64,000 bases of DNA from Parabacteroides distasonis ATCC 8503 (GTDB lineage: Bacteria > Bacteroidota > Bacteroidia > Bacteroidales > Tannerellaceae), in assembly GCF_000012845.1 (NCBI RefSeq), contig NC_009615.1:3182501-3246500 (forward strand), written 5' to 3'. The first letter of the stretch is position 1. Every line of letters begins with the position of its first letter. Positions 55,153 through 63,780 of this stretch are shown one piece after another. The notes below the pieces were generated by a model. It searched no databases, was not told the origin of the DNA, and saw only the letters and a program-made list of their open reading frames with translations. The translations under genes were made by a program, and so were the position numbers.

Positions 55153-55170
55153 AATGTACGCATGTACATT
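55153..55170. repeat. AATGTAC/GTACATT dyad
   Basis: An 18-bp dyad 13 bp beyond the right inversion arm. A near copy precedes the gene remnant at 37568-37585. Confidence 0.6.
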
Positions 55171-55620
55171 ATATATGGTATCCATCCATAACCGCATAAT
55201 AAATACAAAATACAAACATTCACATGCAATCATTGCAAATACTACAAACGTATAATCCAAGGCTTGTCAAGCCATAAGCTTACGAGTTGAGAAGTGATTA
55301 GTTATTCACTTGGAGAACTTTATGCTAGCGGCTTAGTCTATTATTTAATGTTATCTTTATACGTGAAAAGAATAAGTCAACCATACCAAATTTGATCTCT
55401 TAAAAAGTACAATAAGCCTAATATTTAAAGATTGTTATTTATATTTCTGATAATCAGCGTATAATAAGAATTGATCAAAATGGGAGCCGATTACTATCCA
55501 TAGTATTTTGCACTACTATTAATACTAATCGTACTTTCTATAAATAGTAAAGCTGACTACCATGAATCTGCTTTTTAAGAAATATACAATAAACAGGATG
55601 TGCGATACGAAAATAAACCT
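55171..55620. other. Intergenic region, no gene seen
   Basis: No ORF or RNA gene was recognised. AGTGATTAGTTATTCACT at 55293-55310 is identical to 17131-17148, and flanking GGCTTGTC and ACGAGT segments also resemble that repeat. In the present orientation the invertible promoter would transcribe into this region. Confidence 0.5.
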
Positions 55621-55628
55621 TACCTTTG
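55621..55628 (+). promoter_or_regulatory. -7 promoter box for the Rpn-like gene
   Basis: TACCTTTG matches the -7 consensus 29 bp upstream of the ATG. The -33 position (about 55597) is poor. Confidence 0.5.
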
Positions 55629-55657
55629 GAGCAGTAATCACCTAAAACCATTTAACT

Positions 55658-56545
55658 ATGGCACAATACGTAGACATCATGACTGATGTTGGATTTAAGG
55701 CTGTCTTCCAAGACAAGCAAGTTACCATCAAGTTCCTTAACGCCGCCCTAGCCGGCGAACGACAGATCAAGGACATCACCTACCTCGACAAGGAGATCAA
55801 GCCCGAGACCGTCGAGAACCGTACCATCATATTCGACCTGCTCTGCGAGGACGTGTCCGGGGCCAAGTTCATCCTAGAGATGCAGAATTGTCCCCAGCAC
55901 TATTTCTTTAACAGAGGTTTTTATTATCTTTGTCGCATGGTGGCCCGGCAAGGACAAATCGGCAAGCAATGGCAATATCGGTTGCTACCCATCTACGGAG
56001 TCTACTTCTTGAATTTCAAGTTGCCGGAGTTCACAGACTTCCGTACGGATGTTGTCCTCGCTAACGAGAGGACGGGAAAGGTGTTCAATGAGATCAAGAT
56101 GAAGCAGATCTACATATCGTTCCCGTTATTCAGTTTAAGCAAGGAGGAGTGCAAGAGCTCCTTCGAACGTTGGATTTATACATTGAAGAATATGAACCTA
56201 TTTGAACAATCTCCCTTCAAGGAGGAACAGGAGACCTTCCTTCGCTTGCTGGATGTGGCGAACGTCAACTCACTCAGCGAAAAAGAACGTGCGATCTACG
56301 AGGAAAACCTAAAGAATTATCGGGATTGGTATGCGACCATCGATTACGCACAAACGGAAGGGATTGAAAAAGGAATGCAGGAAGGAATGCAAAAAGGGAT
56401 GCAGAAAGGGATCGAGAAAGGGATCGAGAAAGGCCGTCAAGAGGAAAAACTCCAGATAGCCCGAAAGATGAAGAAGCAAGGACTTGACTCCGAACTTATC
56501 GCCCAATGCTCCGGACTTTCTGTTGAAGACATTGAGCGACTATAA
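55658..56545 (+). CDS. Rpn/PD-(D/E)xK family nuclease-like protein
   Basis: This 295-residue protein has the Rpn-type opening (YVDIMTDVGFKAVFQDKQ, IKFLNAALAG) and the nuclease core IIFDLLCEDVSGAKFILEMQ, supplying the Asp and the ExQ variant of the PD-(D/E)xK site. Related proteins promote RecA-independent recombination and are often labelled transposases. The tail has repeated EKGMQ/EKGIE units (about residues 235-262) from near-identical 12-bp repeats. A short C-terminal helix pair (LDSELIAQCSGLSVEDIERL) closes it. It stands alone, downstream of the invertible promoter region. Confidence 0.88.
   Translation: MAQYVDIMTDVGFKAVFQDKQVTIKFLNAALAGERQIKDITYLDKEIKPETVENRTIIFDLLCEDVSGAKFILEMQNCPQHYFFNRGFYYLCRMVARQGQIGKQWQYRLLPIYGVYFLNFKLPEFTDFRTDVVLANERTGKVFNEIKMKQIYISFPLFSLSKEECKSSFERWIYTLKNMNLFEQSPFKEEQETFLRLLDVANVNSLSEKERAIYEENLKNYRDWYATIDYAQTEGIEKGMQEGMQKGMQKGIEKGIEKGRQEEKLQIARKMKKQGLDSELIAQCSGLSVEDIERL
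56359..56435. repeat. 12-bp coding repeats in the Rpn-like gene
   Basis: Near-identical in-frame units GGAATGCAGGAA, GGAATGCAAAAA, GGGATGCAGAAA, GGGATCGAGAAA encode Gly-Met/Ile-Gln/Glu-Lys repeats. Copy number may vary by slippage in multiples of four codons. Confidence 0.75.
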
Positions 56546-56639
56546 CCCGAATCAACCGATTCGATTCAATTCGATCCGGGCTGCTTCCATCCACTATCCG
56601 GAGGAAACGGCCCGGATTACTTTCGTACATTCACGATAC

Positions 56640-58706
56640 CTAGAAAGCGTAATTAAAATCCAACGGAATAAAGAAACTGACGATTGTTCCGCTCCCCATC
56701 CCCTTCTTCTTGCTTTGGACCGAATAGGTGATCTTCTCTTTATTTCTCCTATTCAACAATAGGATCGTACGGTAAAGGACTTTCGTTCCCATCCCCGTAC
56801 CGTTATGTCCCGCATTCGTAAACGGACGATACCCGGGTCCATTATCCTCTATACGGATATGGATGCCTTTCCCGTCGCGCTCCACGAAAACAGATAATCG
56901 CTTCTCGCCCTCGATCGCACACAAGCCATGTTTCACGGCATTCTCTACGGGTATCTGGATCAGCATGGCCGGGAGATAGATTGCGTCCGTGTCAAGAGAG
57001 GGATCGAGATTCCATTCCAGACGGAAGTCCGGCCCTAATCCTTGCGCCTGCAAATTCAAGTAAGTCCGGACAAAGCGTAATTCTTCCTCCAACGTGATAC
57101 TAAGCTTTTCCGTGATCTCCAAACTACTACGTAACAACTCCACCAATCCGGAAAGTTGCGTACGGCGGGAACTTCCTTCTTCCTCCGAGCTAATCTCCCG
57201 GTTCAATATATTGAATATAAAATGAGGGGATACACGGTTGCGAATACTCTCCATCTTCAGTTTCGTCACCTGATCGACATGGCTTAACCATTGGGCATGC
57301 CGTTTACGTTTCATAAAGTAATAAGCCATGCCGCTGACGATGGACAAGATCACAAAAAGCAAGATCCAAACCCAACGGCTCATTTCCAAGTATTCCATCC
57401 GGCCGGCCTGTTGTTTAATAATAGCCTCCCGCTTGAGTAAAGTCGTATCTTGGCTATAACGCATATCGATCTCGGCGACACGCATCTGGGTTCGTTCGCT
57501 ACGAATATTGTTCTCAATGACGCTATTCTTCGTTTGGTACTCATAGGCACGTCTAAAATCGCCCGTGGTAGCGAAGTAATTCTGCAAGTTCTTATTACGG
57601 ATCACTACCATCTTGGGATCTATGCCTACCGTATCCGTGTAACTCCTCAACAATTGATAAGCCAGCCCGGAGTTCCCCTCTTTTAAGGCTAGCGAAGCCT
57701 TCAGGGTTGTCAAATGGTACAAGGCCGTCTTATTATTATAGGTATGGAAGTACCTAAACCCTTTTTCCAGATAAAAACGAGCGGAATCCAACTGATCCAT
57801 ACATAGATAGATCTCCCCTAAATTGATCTCGCATACGTTGGTATAGAAATCCATATGAGTAGGACGTACCACCTCACGGGCTTTCAAGAACCAAGGAAGC
57901 GCCTCCGCGTATTCTTCCTTGTAATAATAGTAATTTCCCCGGCTATTGCAAAAGGTGAATTTCTCGCTCAAGTTACGAGAATCCAGTTCTTTCTCCGCCA
58001 AACGGTAAAAGTGATCGGATAAGTCAAAGTCCCTCAATTCCATATACGTCTCGCCCAAACCAAAATAAATAGGAAAGGACATCCGATCCATAATACCCAA
58101 TGAATCACTCACGAAAAGAGCTTGGCGAAAGTAGCGGGCTCGCTGATCGTAAGCTCCTTTCCGGGCATATATATCCGCTATATTGATATAAATATCCGGG
58201 ATTTTATGCTCCATCTCACTCTGCCGGATCTCTTGATACGCCTCGGAATAGCAAAGGAGGGCCGAATCCGTTTTATCCAAAAATGAATAATAATTGCCAA
58301 CCGTATTTTTCAGCGTCCCTAAGAGTCCATGTATCTTGGGAGACATCGGTACACGGTCGCAATAATCTATAATTGACCGATGTAAAACAAACCCGGAATC
58401 ATATACACTATTAGCAAAATAAATCTGGCTTTTAGCCGCAAGCAATTTATAATATTTATCGCTATCTTTAGTTAGACTTAAAGCTTCATCCAATGCGGAA
58501 TGAGCATATCGAGGATTCCGGTAAATCGAATCCATAGCCATATGTTCCAAAGAATCAATCCGCAGGTTATCAGAAAAAGCAAATGTTTTTTCCGGTAGCT
58601 TTCCACAAGAAAACAGAAACACAAAATGAAATAGCAATAATAAAATGGACATAAAAGTCATACACACTCTATATTTCGTCATCATCTTGGCGGTTTTAAA
58701 GTTCAT
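56640..58706 (-). CDS. TPR-containing LytS-type sensor histidine kinase
   Basis: The start is ATG 58706 (688 residues). An N-terminal signal or anchor with a lipobox-like LFSCGK is followed by a periplasmic TPR array (about residues 45-400; for example ALLCYSEAYQEIRQ, ARYFRQALFVSDSLG). A membrane helix lies near residue 440 (WVWILLFVILSIVSGMAYYF). The His_kinase domain has RVSPHFIFNIL with likely phosphoacceptor His495, and the HATPase region has PVENAVKHGL and DNGPGYRPF. No response regulator is adjacent, so its partner is elsewhere. It is divergent from a tricorn-like gene. Confidence 0.9.
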   Translation of the reverse strand: MNFKTAKMMTKYRVCMTFMSILLLLFHFVFLFSCGKLPEKTFAFSDNLRIDSLEHMAMDSIYRNPRYAHSALDEALSLTKDSDKYYKLLAAKSQIYFANSVYDSGFVLHRSIIDYCDRVPMSPKIHGLLGTLKNTVGNYYSFLDKTDSALLCYSEAYQEIRQSEMEHKIPDIYINIADIYARKGAYDQRARYFRQALFVSDSLGIMDRMSFPIYFGLGETYMELRDFDLSDHFYRLAEKELDSRNLSEKFTFCNSRGNYYYYKEEYAEALPWFLKAREVVRPTHMDFYTNVCEINLGEIYLCMDQLDSARFYLEKGFRYFHTYNNKTALYHLTTLKASLALKEGNSGLAYQLLRSYTDTVGIDPKMVVIRNKNLQNYFATTGDFRRAYEYQTKNSVIENNIRSERTQMRVAEIDMRYSQDTTLLKREAIIKQQAGRMEYLEMSRWVWILLFVILSIVSGMAYYFMKRKRHAQWLSHVDQVTKLKMESIRNRVSPHFIFNILNREISSEEEGSSRRTQLSGLVELLRSSLEITEKLSITLEEELRFVRTYLNLQAQGLGPDFRLEWNLDPSLDTDAIYLPAMLIQIPVENAVKHGLCAIEGEKRLSVFVERDGKGIHIRIEDNGPGYRPFTNAGHNGTGMGTKVLYRTILLLNRRNKEKITYSVQSKKKGMGSGTIVSFFIPLDFNYAF

Positions 58707-58770
58707 ATGCAAAAATATTTAAAAATTTAATCTACGCAATTATTTCTCCTAATAAATATCGAAAATCGAT

Positions 58771-58778
58771 TACATTTG
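58771..58778 (+). promoter_or_regulatory. -7 promoter box for the tricorn-like gene
   Basis: TACATTTG fits TAnnTTTG and lies 22 bp upstream of the ATG. No clean -33 box is seen. Confidence 0.5.
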
Positions 58779-58799
58779 TAAATCTAAAATAGAGTACAC

Positions 58800-61700
58800 A
58801 TGAAAAACTTGATGATTCCTGCGCTGGCGTTATTTTTATCGGCGGCGGCGCAAGCAGACGACAGTCCGTTATGGATGCGTTACTGTGCGATCTCCCCGGA
58901 CGGGCAGACGATCGCGTTTTCTTACCAAGGGGATATCTACACGGTCCCTTCTTCCGGAGGGAAAGCCCGGCAGTTGACAACACATCCGGCTCATGACACC
59001 CGTCCGGTCTGGTCGCCCGACGGACAAAAAATAGCCTTTGCCTCCAACCGTAGCGGTAACTTCGATGTATTCCTCATGAATAAGGAGGGAGGGGAACCCA
59101 AGCGGCTCACCACCCACTCCACAAACGAATATCCCACGACCTTTAAGGATAACGGACACATCTTGTATCTGGCCAACATATTGCAAGATGCCAAGGATAT
59201 CCAATTCCCCGGCACCCGCTTTATGCAAGTCTATGAGATAAGCACGGACGGAGGAAGGCCGGATTTATATTCTTCGTTATACATGGAGAATATAGCCCTC
59301 AGCAAGGATGGCAGTAAGCTATTATACAATGACTATAAAGGTTACGAGGACCCTTGGCGCAAGCATCATCAGTCTTCTATCACCCGTGATATCTGGTTAT
59401 GTACGCTTGGAAAAGACCGCTCTTTCCAGAAAGTAACCACTTTTGGCGGTGAGGATCGTAATCCTGTATGGGCTGCGGATGGGGCGTCTTTCTATTACCT
59501 AAGCGAGGAGAAAGGAAGCTTTAACATCTTCAAGAAAGATTTGGCAGGCAACAGCGAGAAACAAATCACGACGCATACCACCCACCCCGTGCGTTTCCTT
59601 ACCTCCGATAATTCCGGGACTCTATGCTATAGTTACGACGGCGAGATCTATACCGTTAAGGAAGGTCAGAAACCTGCCAAGGTGAATATCCAGATCGTCG
59701 CGGATAAGATCGAGAACGACGTGATCCATCGTCTTCTGACCGATGGAGCTACGGATATCGCCGTCTCCCCGAATGGAAAAGAGGTAGCGTTTATCACTCG
59801 TGGCGATGTTTACGTAACTTCTATTGAATACGAGACGACTCGTCAAATCACGAACACGCCACAACAAGAGCGCAATATAGATTTCAGCCCCGACGGACGT
59901 TCATTGGTATATTCCGCCGAACGGGAAGGAACATGGGGAATCTACGAAAGTAAACTTACACGTGACGAAGATAAGCAATTCACGTACGCCCCGGAATTGA
60001 AAGAGGAGCCTCTTGTCGTCTCCGGACAAACCTCGTTCCAACCCTTATACTCTCCGGATGGTAACGAGGTGGCTTTCCTTGAGAACCGCACCACCTTACG
60101 TGTTATCAACCGAAAGACCAAGCAGGTCCGCACCGTATTGGACGGGAAATACCTCTATTCGTATAGCGATGGAGACCAGCATTTCCAATGGTCGCCAGAC
60201 AGCAAGTGGTTCTTGGTAGATTACATCTCCGTCGGAGGATGGAACAATACGGATATCGCCCTCGTGAAAGCGGACGGTAGCGGCGAGGTAACGAACCTGA
60301 CGGAAAGCGGTTATTCGGATGGCGACGCGAAATGGGTATTAGACGGTAAGGCCATGATCTGGTCCTCCGACCGTGCCGGTTTCCGCAGCCACGGTAGCTG
60401 GGGTGCTGAGCGGGATGTGTACATCATGTTCTTCGACGGTGAGGCTTACGATAAATTCCGCCTCAGTAAAGAAGAACTGGCCTTGGTAGAAGCGGATGAA
60501 AACAAAGATAAGGACGAGGATAAGACATCCGATAAAGATTCCGATAAGAAAAAAGAGGATAAGGATAAGCCTGTAGCCCCCTTGAAGTTTGATTTGGAGA
60601 ACCGCAAGGACCGGATTATTCGCCTGACCGCTAATTCATCCTCATTGGGAGACGCCGTACTCGCCCCGAAAGGAGATAAACTATATTATTGCGCCGCTTT
60701 CGAGAAAGGCTTTGATTTATGGGAACACGACTTGAAGGAAAAGTCCACTAAATTACTGCTCAAGAATGTCGGTCGAGGCACTCTATTCGCCGATAAGAAA
60801 GTAGAGAACCTCTATCTTACCGCCGGCGGCAAACTGAAAAAGATAGAGTTGAAGGATAGCAAGGAAAAACCGATCGCTTTCAAGGCCGAGTTCGCTTATC
60901 GTCCGGCAGAGGAGCGTGCTTATATCTTCCATCACGCTTGGCGTCAAGTCTTGGATAAGTTCTATGATCCGACACTCCGGGGCATGGATTGGAAAGGGTA
61001 TGAGACCGCTTACGCCCGTTTCCTTCCGCATATCAACAACAATTTTGATTTCCAAGAGATGCTTTCCGAGCTATTGGGCGAGTTGAACGGCTCCCATACG
61101 GGCGCTCGTTACAATCCGGGACTAACCGGGCCGGAAACCGCCAGCCTAGGCGCTTTCTTCGATAACGCATACACGGGCGACGGATTGAAGATCGAGGAAA
61201 TCATCGCCAAGGGCCCGCTGACATTGGCCGACAGCCAGATAAAGAAAGGCTGTATCATCGAGAAGATAGACGGAACACCGATAAAGAAAGACGCCGATTA
61301 TTATCCACTGCTAAGCGGTAAAGTCGGTAAGAAAGTAATGCTTTCTGTCTATGATCCTACCAGCAAACAGCGTTTCGAGGAACAGGTAAAAGCGATCAGT
61401 AACGGAGAGCAATCGAACCTCCTTTATAAAAGATGGATCGAGAATTGCCAAGAAACCGTAGATAAATTATCGAACGGGCAAATCGGGTATGTACATGTAA
61501 GAGGTATGAACAGCGAGAGTTTCCGCGAGGTCTATTCCGCCTTATTAGGCCGTTGCCGGAATAAGAAAGCCGTGATCGTGGATACCCGCCATAACGGAGG
61601 TGGCTGGTTGCATGATGATCTGGCTACCTTATTGAGCGGCAAGGAGTATCAGCGCTTCGAGCCTCGCGGACAATACATCGGTAGCGATCCTTACAATAAG

Positions 61701-62030
61701 TGGACCAAACCGTCCTGTGTCTTGATGTGCGAGGATAATTATTCGAACGCTCATGGTTTCCCTTGGGTTTATAAGACCTTAGGTATCGGCAAGCTGATCG
61801 GCGCCCCGGTTCCGGGAACCATGACAGCCGTATGGTGGGAAACGCAAATCGATCCGACCTTGGTGTTCGGTATCCCGCAAGTAGGCGTGAAAGATATGCA
61901 AGGCAATTATCTGGAAAACCAACAATTGCAACCGGATGTCGAGGTGTACAATACTCCCGAGGCGCAGCTCTCCGGCGAGGACACGCAATTAAAAAGAGCG
62001 GTAGAAGTGATGCTGCAAACTGTAAAATAG
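58800..62030 (+). CDS. Tricorn-like S41 protease paralogue with altered active site
   Basis: This 1076-residue exported protein has a signal peptide (MKNLMIPALALFLSAAAQA). It has PD40 propeller repeats (PVWSPDGQKIAFASNRSGN, FDVFLMNKEGGEPKRL), a highly charged Lys/Asp linker (about residues 563-590), a PDZ-like domain (about 800-870) and an S41-like C-terminal domain. The His is kept in NGSHTGA. At the nucleophile position the first paralogue has SASDGD, whereas this one reads YSNAHGFPW (residues 981-988), lacking the Ser-Asp pair. It may use a different Ser (Ser982) or be non-catalytic. It is followed by 42-bp repeats and a convergent lysO operon. Confidence 0.88.
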   Translation: MKNLMIPALALFLSAAAQADDSPLWMRYCAISPDGQTIAFSYQGDIYTVPSSGGKARQLTTHPAHDTRPVWSPDGQKIAFASNRSGNFDVFLMNKEGGEPKRLTTHSTNEYPTTFKDNGHILYLANILQDAKDIQFPGTRFMQVYEISTDGGRPDLYSSLYMENIALSKDGSKLLYNDYKGYEDPWRKHHQSSITRDIWLCTLGKDRSFQKVTTFGGEDRNPVWAADGASFYYLSEEKGSFNIFKKDLAGNSEKQITTHTTHPVRFLTSDNSGTLCYSYDGEIYTVKEGQKPAKVNIQIVADKIENDVIHRLLTDGATDIAVSPNGKEVAFITRGDVYVTSIEYETTRQITNTPQQERNIDFSPDGRSLVYSAEREGTWGIYESKLTRDEDKQFTYAPELKEEPLVVSGQTSFQPLYSPDGNEVAFLENRTTLRVINRKTKQVRTVLDGKYLYSYSDGDQHFQWSPDSKWFLVDYISVGGWNNTDIALVKADGSGEVTNLTESGYSDGDAKWVLDGKAMIWSSDRAGFRSHGSWGAERDVYIMFFDGEAYDKFRLSKEELALVEADENKDKDEDKTSDKDSDKKKEDKDKPVAPLKFDLENRKDRIIRLTANSSSLGDAVLAPKGDKLYYCAAFEKGFDLWEHDLKEKSTKLLLKNVGRGTLFADKKVENLYLTAGGKLKKIELKDSKEKPIAFKAEFAYRPAEERAYIFHHAWRQVLDKFYDPTLRGMDWKGYETAYARFLPHINNNFDFQEMLSELLGELNGSHTGARYNPGLTGPETASLGAFFDNAYTGDGLKIEEIIAKGPLTLADSQIKKGCIIEKIDGTPIKKDADYYPLLSGKVGKKVMLSVYDPTSKQRFEEQVKAISNGEQSNLLYKRWIENCQETVDKLSNGQIGYVHVRGMNSESFREVYSALLGRCRNKKAVIVDTRHNGGGWLHDDLATLLSGKEYQRFEPRGQYIGSDPYNKWTKPSCVLMCEDNYSNAHGFPWVYKTLGIGKLIGAPVPGTMTAVWWETQIDPTLVFGIPQVGVKDMQGNYLENQQLQPDVEVYNTPEAQLSGEDTQLKRAVEVMLQTVK

Positions 62031-62032
62031 CT

Positions 62033-62133
62033 TTTCTAGGCCTCGGAAATGACTTTTCAACCTTGTAAAATGCCTTCCGAGGCCTCGGAAACGACTTTTC
62101 AACCTTGCAAGGTGGTTTCCGAGATCTCGGAAG
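62033..62133. repeat. 42-bp repeat carrying perfect palindromes
   Basis: Units begin at 62041, 62083 and 62125 (period 42). Perfect 16-bp palindromes TTCCGAGGCCTCGGAA (62076-62091) and TTCCGAGATCTCGGAA (62118-62133) are joined by a shared GACTTTTCAACCTTG linker. The second linker also contains the palindrome CCTTGCAAGG. It fills the gap between two convergent genes and may form a bidirectional terminator. Confidence 0.8.
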
Positions 62134-62143
62134 CCTCTTTCAC

Positions 62144-62770
62144 TCACATCGAACAGAAGAAAGAAACGAAAAACGGAACCGTGAAGTCCACCAAGATCCC
62201 GTGAAAAATGGAGACAAAGACCAAATCCTTTCCGCAATAACGGGTGATAATCGGCAATGTCGTATCCATCGTAGTAGCTCCTCCCGCGCAGATCGGAGAT
62301 AGCCTTCCGAAATATCTAACGAACAACGGAGCGCCCAGCAAGGCGAATATCTCACGGATAATATTAGCGATCAAGGCGATCGTTCCTAACTCCGCCGCCA
62401 ATTGAGCCCCCAGCGTCGGTTCTTTTAGCTCTGTTATCAAGATGGAGGATAATGAATAATAGGCGAAACCGCTTCCGACCGCCAAACAATCGAACACGCT
62501 CCATTTGGTAAGAGCAAGGCTGATCAAGGCCGAGAAGCTCAACGTCCCGATAATAGTAGCCAGAGGCACCAATAAGAGTTTCGGCCGTATGCTCGACAAA
62601 ATCTCTTTCAGTTTCTTATCGCTTCCTATGCTAATCCCTACTTGAAACATCAAGAGGTAAAGTACATAAACCGTTATATCATTCTCGATAATGACCCCGG
62701 GCAGATAACCGCTCCATCCCAGCAAGCACCCCAAGGCAAAGAAGCCCACGACGATCAAACTCCCTTTCAT
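62144..62770 (-). CDS. LysO-family transporter, C-terminal subunit, second copy
   Basis: This 208-residue membrane protein is paralogous to 50543-51166. It shares GSGFAYYSLSSILITELKE, LGAPLFVRYFGRLSP and TMDTTLPIITRYCG. It overlaps its small partner by 4 bp. Like copy one, it lies next to a tricorn-like protease gene, but here in convergent orientation. The transported compound is unknown; lysine export is known for the E. coli family member. Confidence 0.85.
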   Translation of the reverse strand: MKGSLIVVGFFALGCLLGWSGYLPGVIIENDITVYVLYLLMFQVGISIGSDKKLKEILSSIRPKLLLVPLATIIGTLSFSALISLALTKWSVFDCLAVGSGFAYYSLSSILITELKEPTLGAQLAAELGTIALIANIIREIFALLGAPLFVRYFGRLSPICAGGATTMDTTLPIITRYCGKDLVFVSIFHGILVDFTVPFFVSFFCSM

Positions 62771-63045
62771 CCCCGGCTCCTTTCCTTAAAAAAGAAATGA
62801 TAAACTCCCCACGCCGCCAAGACGCTCCCCAACGTACCGGCCGAAGCAATCAACAAGGCTTGCCCGCCCAACGTCGTAAGATTATTCACGATAGACTCAT
62901 TAGCCCCTACCGAAATTCCCAGCAGGAACAAAAGAAGAAGAATCGTATAAGAAATAGGCTTACCGATCTTTTGCAGCAATTCTACTTTACGAAAGAAATA
63001 CCCGACGGCAATGCCGCAGAACATGATTCCGATTACTGTAAACAT
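62767..63045 (-). CDS. LysO-family transporter, N-terminal subunit, second copy
   Basis: This 92-residue protein has three helices and the signature LLFLLGISVGANESIVNNL. It is the first gene of the pair and is co-translated with the C-terminal subunit through a 4-bp overlap. Its direct ATG start supports the shorter start for the paralogue at 50263. No leader ORF was found upstream of this copy (54-bp gap to the neighbouring stop). Confidence 0.82.
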   Translation of the reverse strand: MFTVIGIMFCGIAVGYFFRKVELLQKIGKPISYTILLLLFLLGISVGANESIVNNLTTLGGQALLIASAGTLGSVLAAWGVYHFFFKERSRG

Positions 63046-63099
63046 CCCTTTGTAGTTTTTGCCGCGAAGTTAACAGAAACTCACAGTACCACAAAGCGG

Positions 63100-63762
63100 C
63101 TACTTCTTCGTTTTCTTGAATTTCACGGGAATCTGCATACCTCCGGCGTCGGCCATTCCCTCTAACTTATTTCCTTTCTGGGTCATAGTTAAATCTACAG
63201 GCGTTCCATCCACATAAAAAGAACTGGTATAGGTATCTCCTTTCGCCTTGATATCGTTTATCTCCAAGGTACTACCTTGTATATTCACTTTAGCGGTCAA
63301 CTTGCCGTTCTCTTGCTTTATCTGCAAACTGCCATCTTGATATCCATACGGAGCGTCGGGGGCAGAGAAGGACCAATCGCCTACGAGCTTACTGAGATCA
63401 GCGGCTTTATCCTGCGCCGAGATCGCGATACAAAACAAAAGGCATAAAAGGGTGGTAAAGACTTTCTTCATGTTCGTTCCCATAATCTTATGAATTAAAT
63501 GAGTAATAGATTTAAATAACGTTCCAAATGTAGTGATTAATTTTCGATCTTCCGAGATCTGTTCCAATATACGAGCATCAAAATCTTTCCCCAAGGGAGG
63601 CAATGCCTCGGCCTCATGAGATACGAACCAAGCCTTATAGGGCAATAAGTCGGGAGGTATCACCGCTGAGGAGAAAAACCGGCGTAATTCCCGTTCTTCC
63701 TCCACGGATGTGGCGCATTCCCAATATTTATCCAGCAACTTATTTATTCGTTGATAGTCCAT
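63100..63762 (-). CDS. Membrane or secreted protein with N-terminal anti-sigma-like region
   Basis: The open frame is 220 residues. Residues 1-90 (RINKLLDKYWECATSVEEER) look like the small cytoplasmic protein often encoded next to ECF sigma genes in Bacteroidales. Residues 98-117 (MKKVFTTLLCLLFCIAISAQ) read as a classic signal peptide. The rest (VGDWSFSAPDAPYGYQDGSL, KLTAKVNIQGSTLEI) is a small beta-rich exported domain. It may be one type II membrane protein or two in-frame genes, the second starting at ATG 63471. It starts 18 bp after a sigma factor stop. Confidence 0.6.
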   Translation of the reverse strand: MDYQRINKLLDKYWECATSVEEERELRRFFSSAVIPPDLLPYKAWFVSHEAEALPPLGKDFDARILEQISEDRKLITTFGTLFKSITHLIHKIMGTNMKKVFTTLLCLLFCIAISAQDKAADLSKLVGDWSFSAPDAPYGYQDGSLQIKQENGKLTAKVNIQGSTLEINDIKAKGDTYTSSFYVDGTPVDLTMTQKGNKLEGMADAGGMQIPVKFKKTKK

Positions 63763-63780
63763 ACACGATCCATAAACAGA

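Noticed and set aside
55658..56545. Insertion sequence transposase
   Set aside because: Although such proteins are often labelled transposase, no terminal inverted repeats or target duplication were seen, and the core is a PD-(D/E)xK nuclease, not DDE.
61989..62237. Minus-strand ORF with 14-residue repeats
   Set aside because: The frame arises from the 42-bp palindromic repeat and extends into the tricorn-like and lysO coding ends; there is no plausible start or family.
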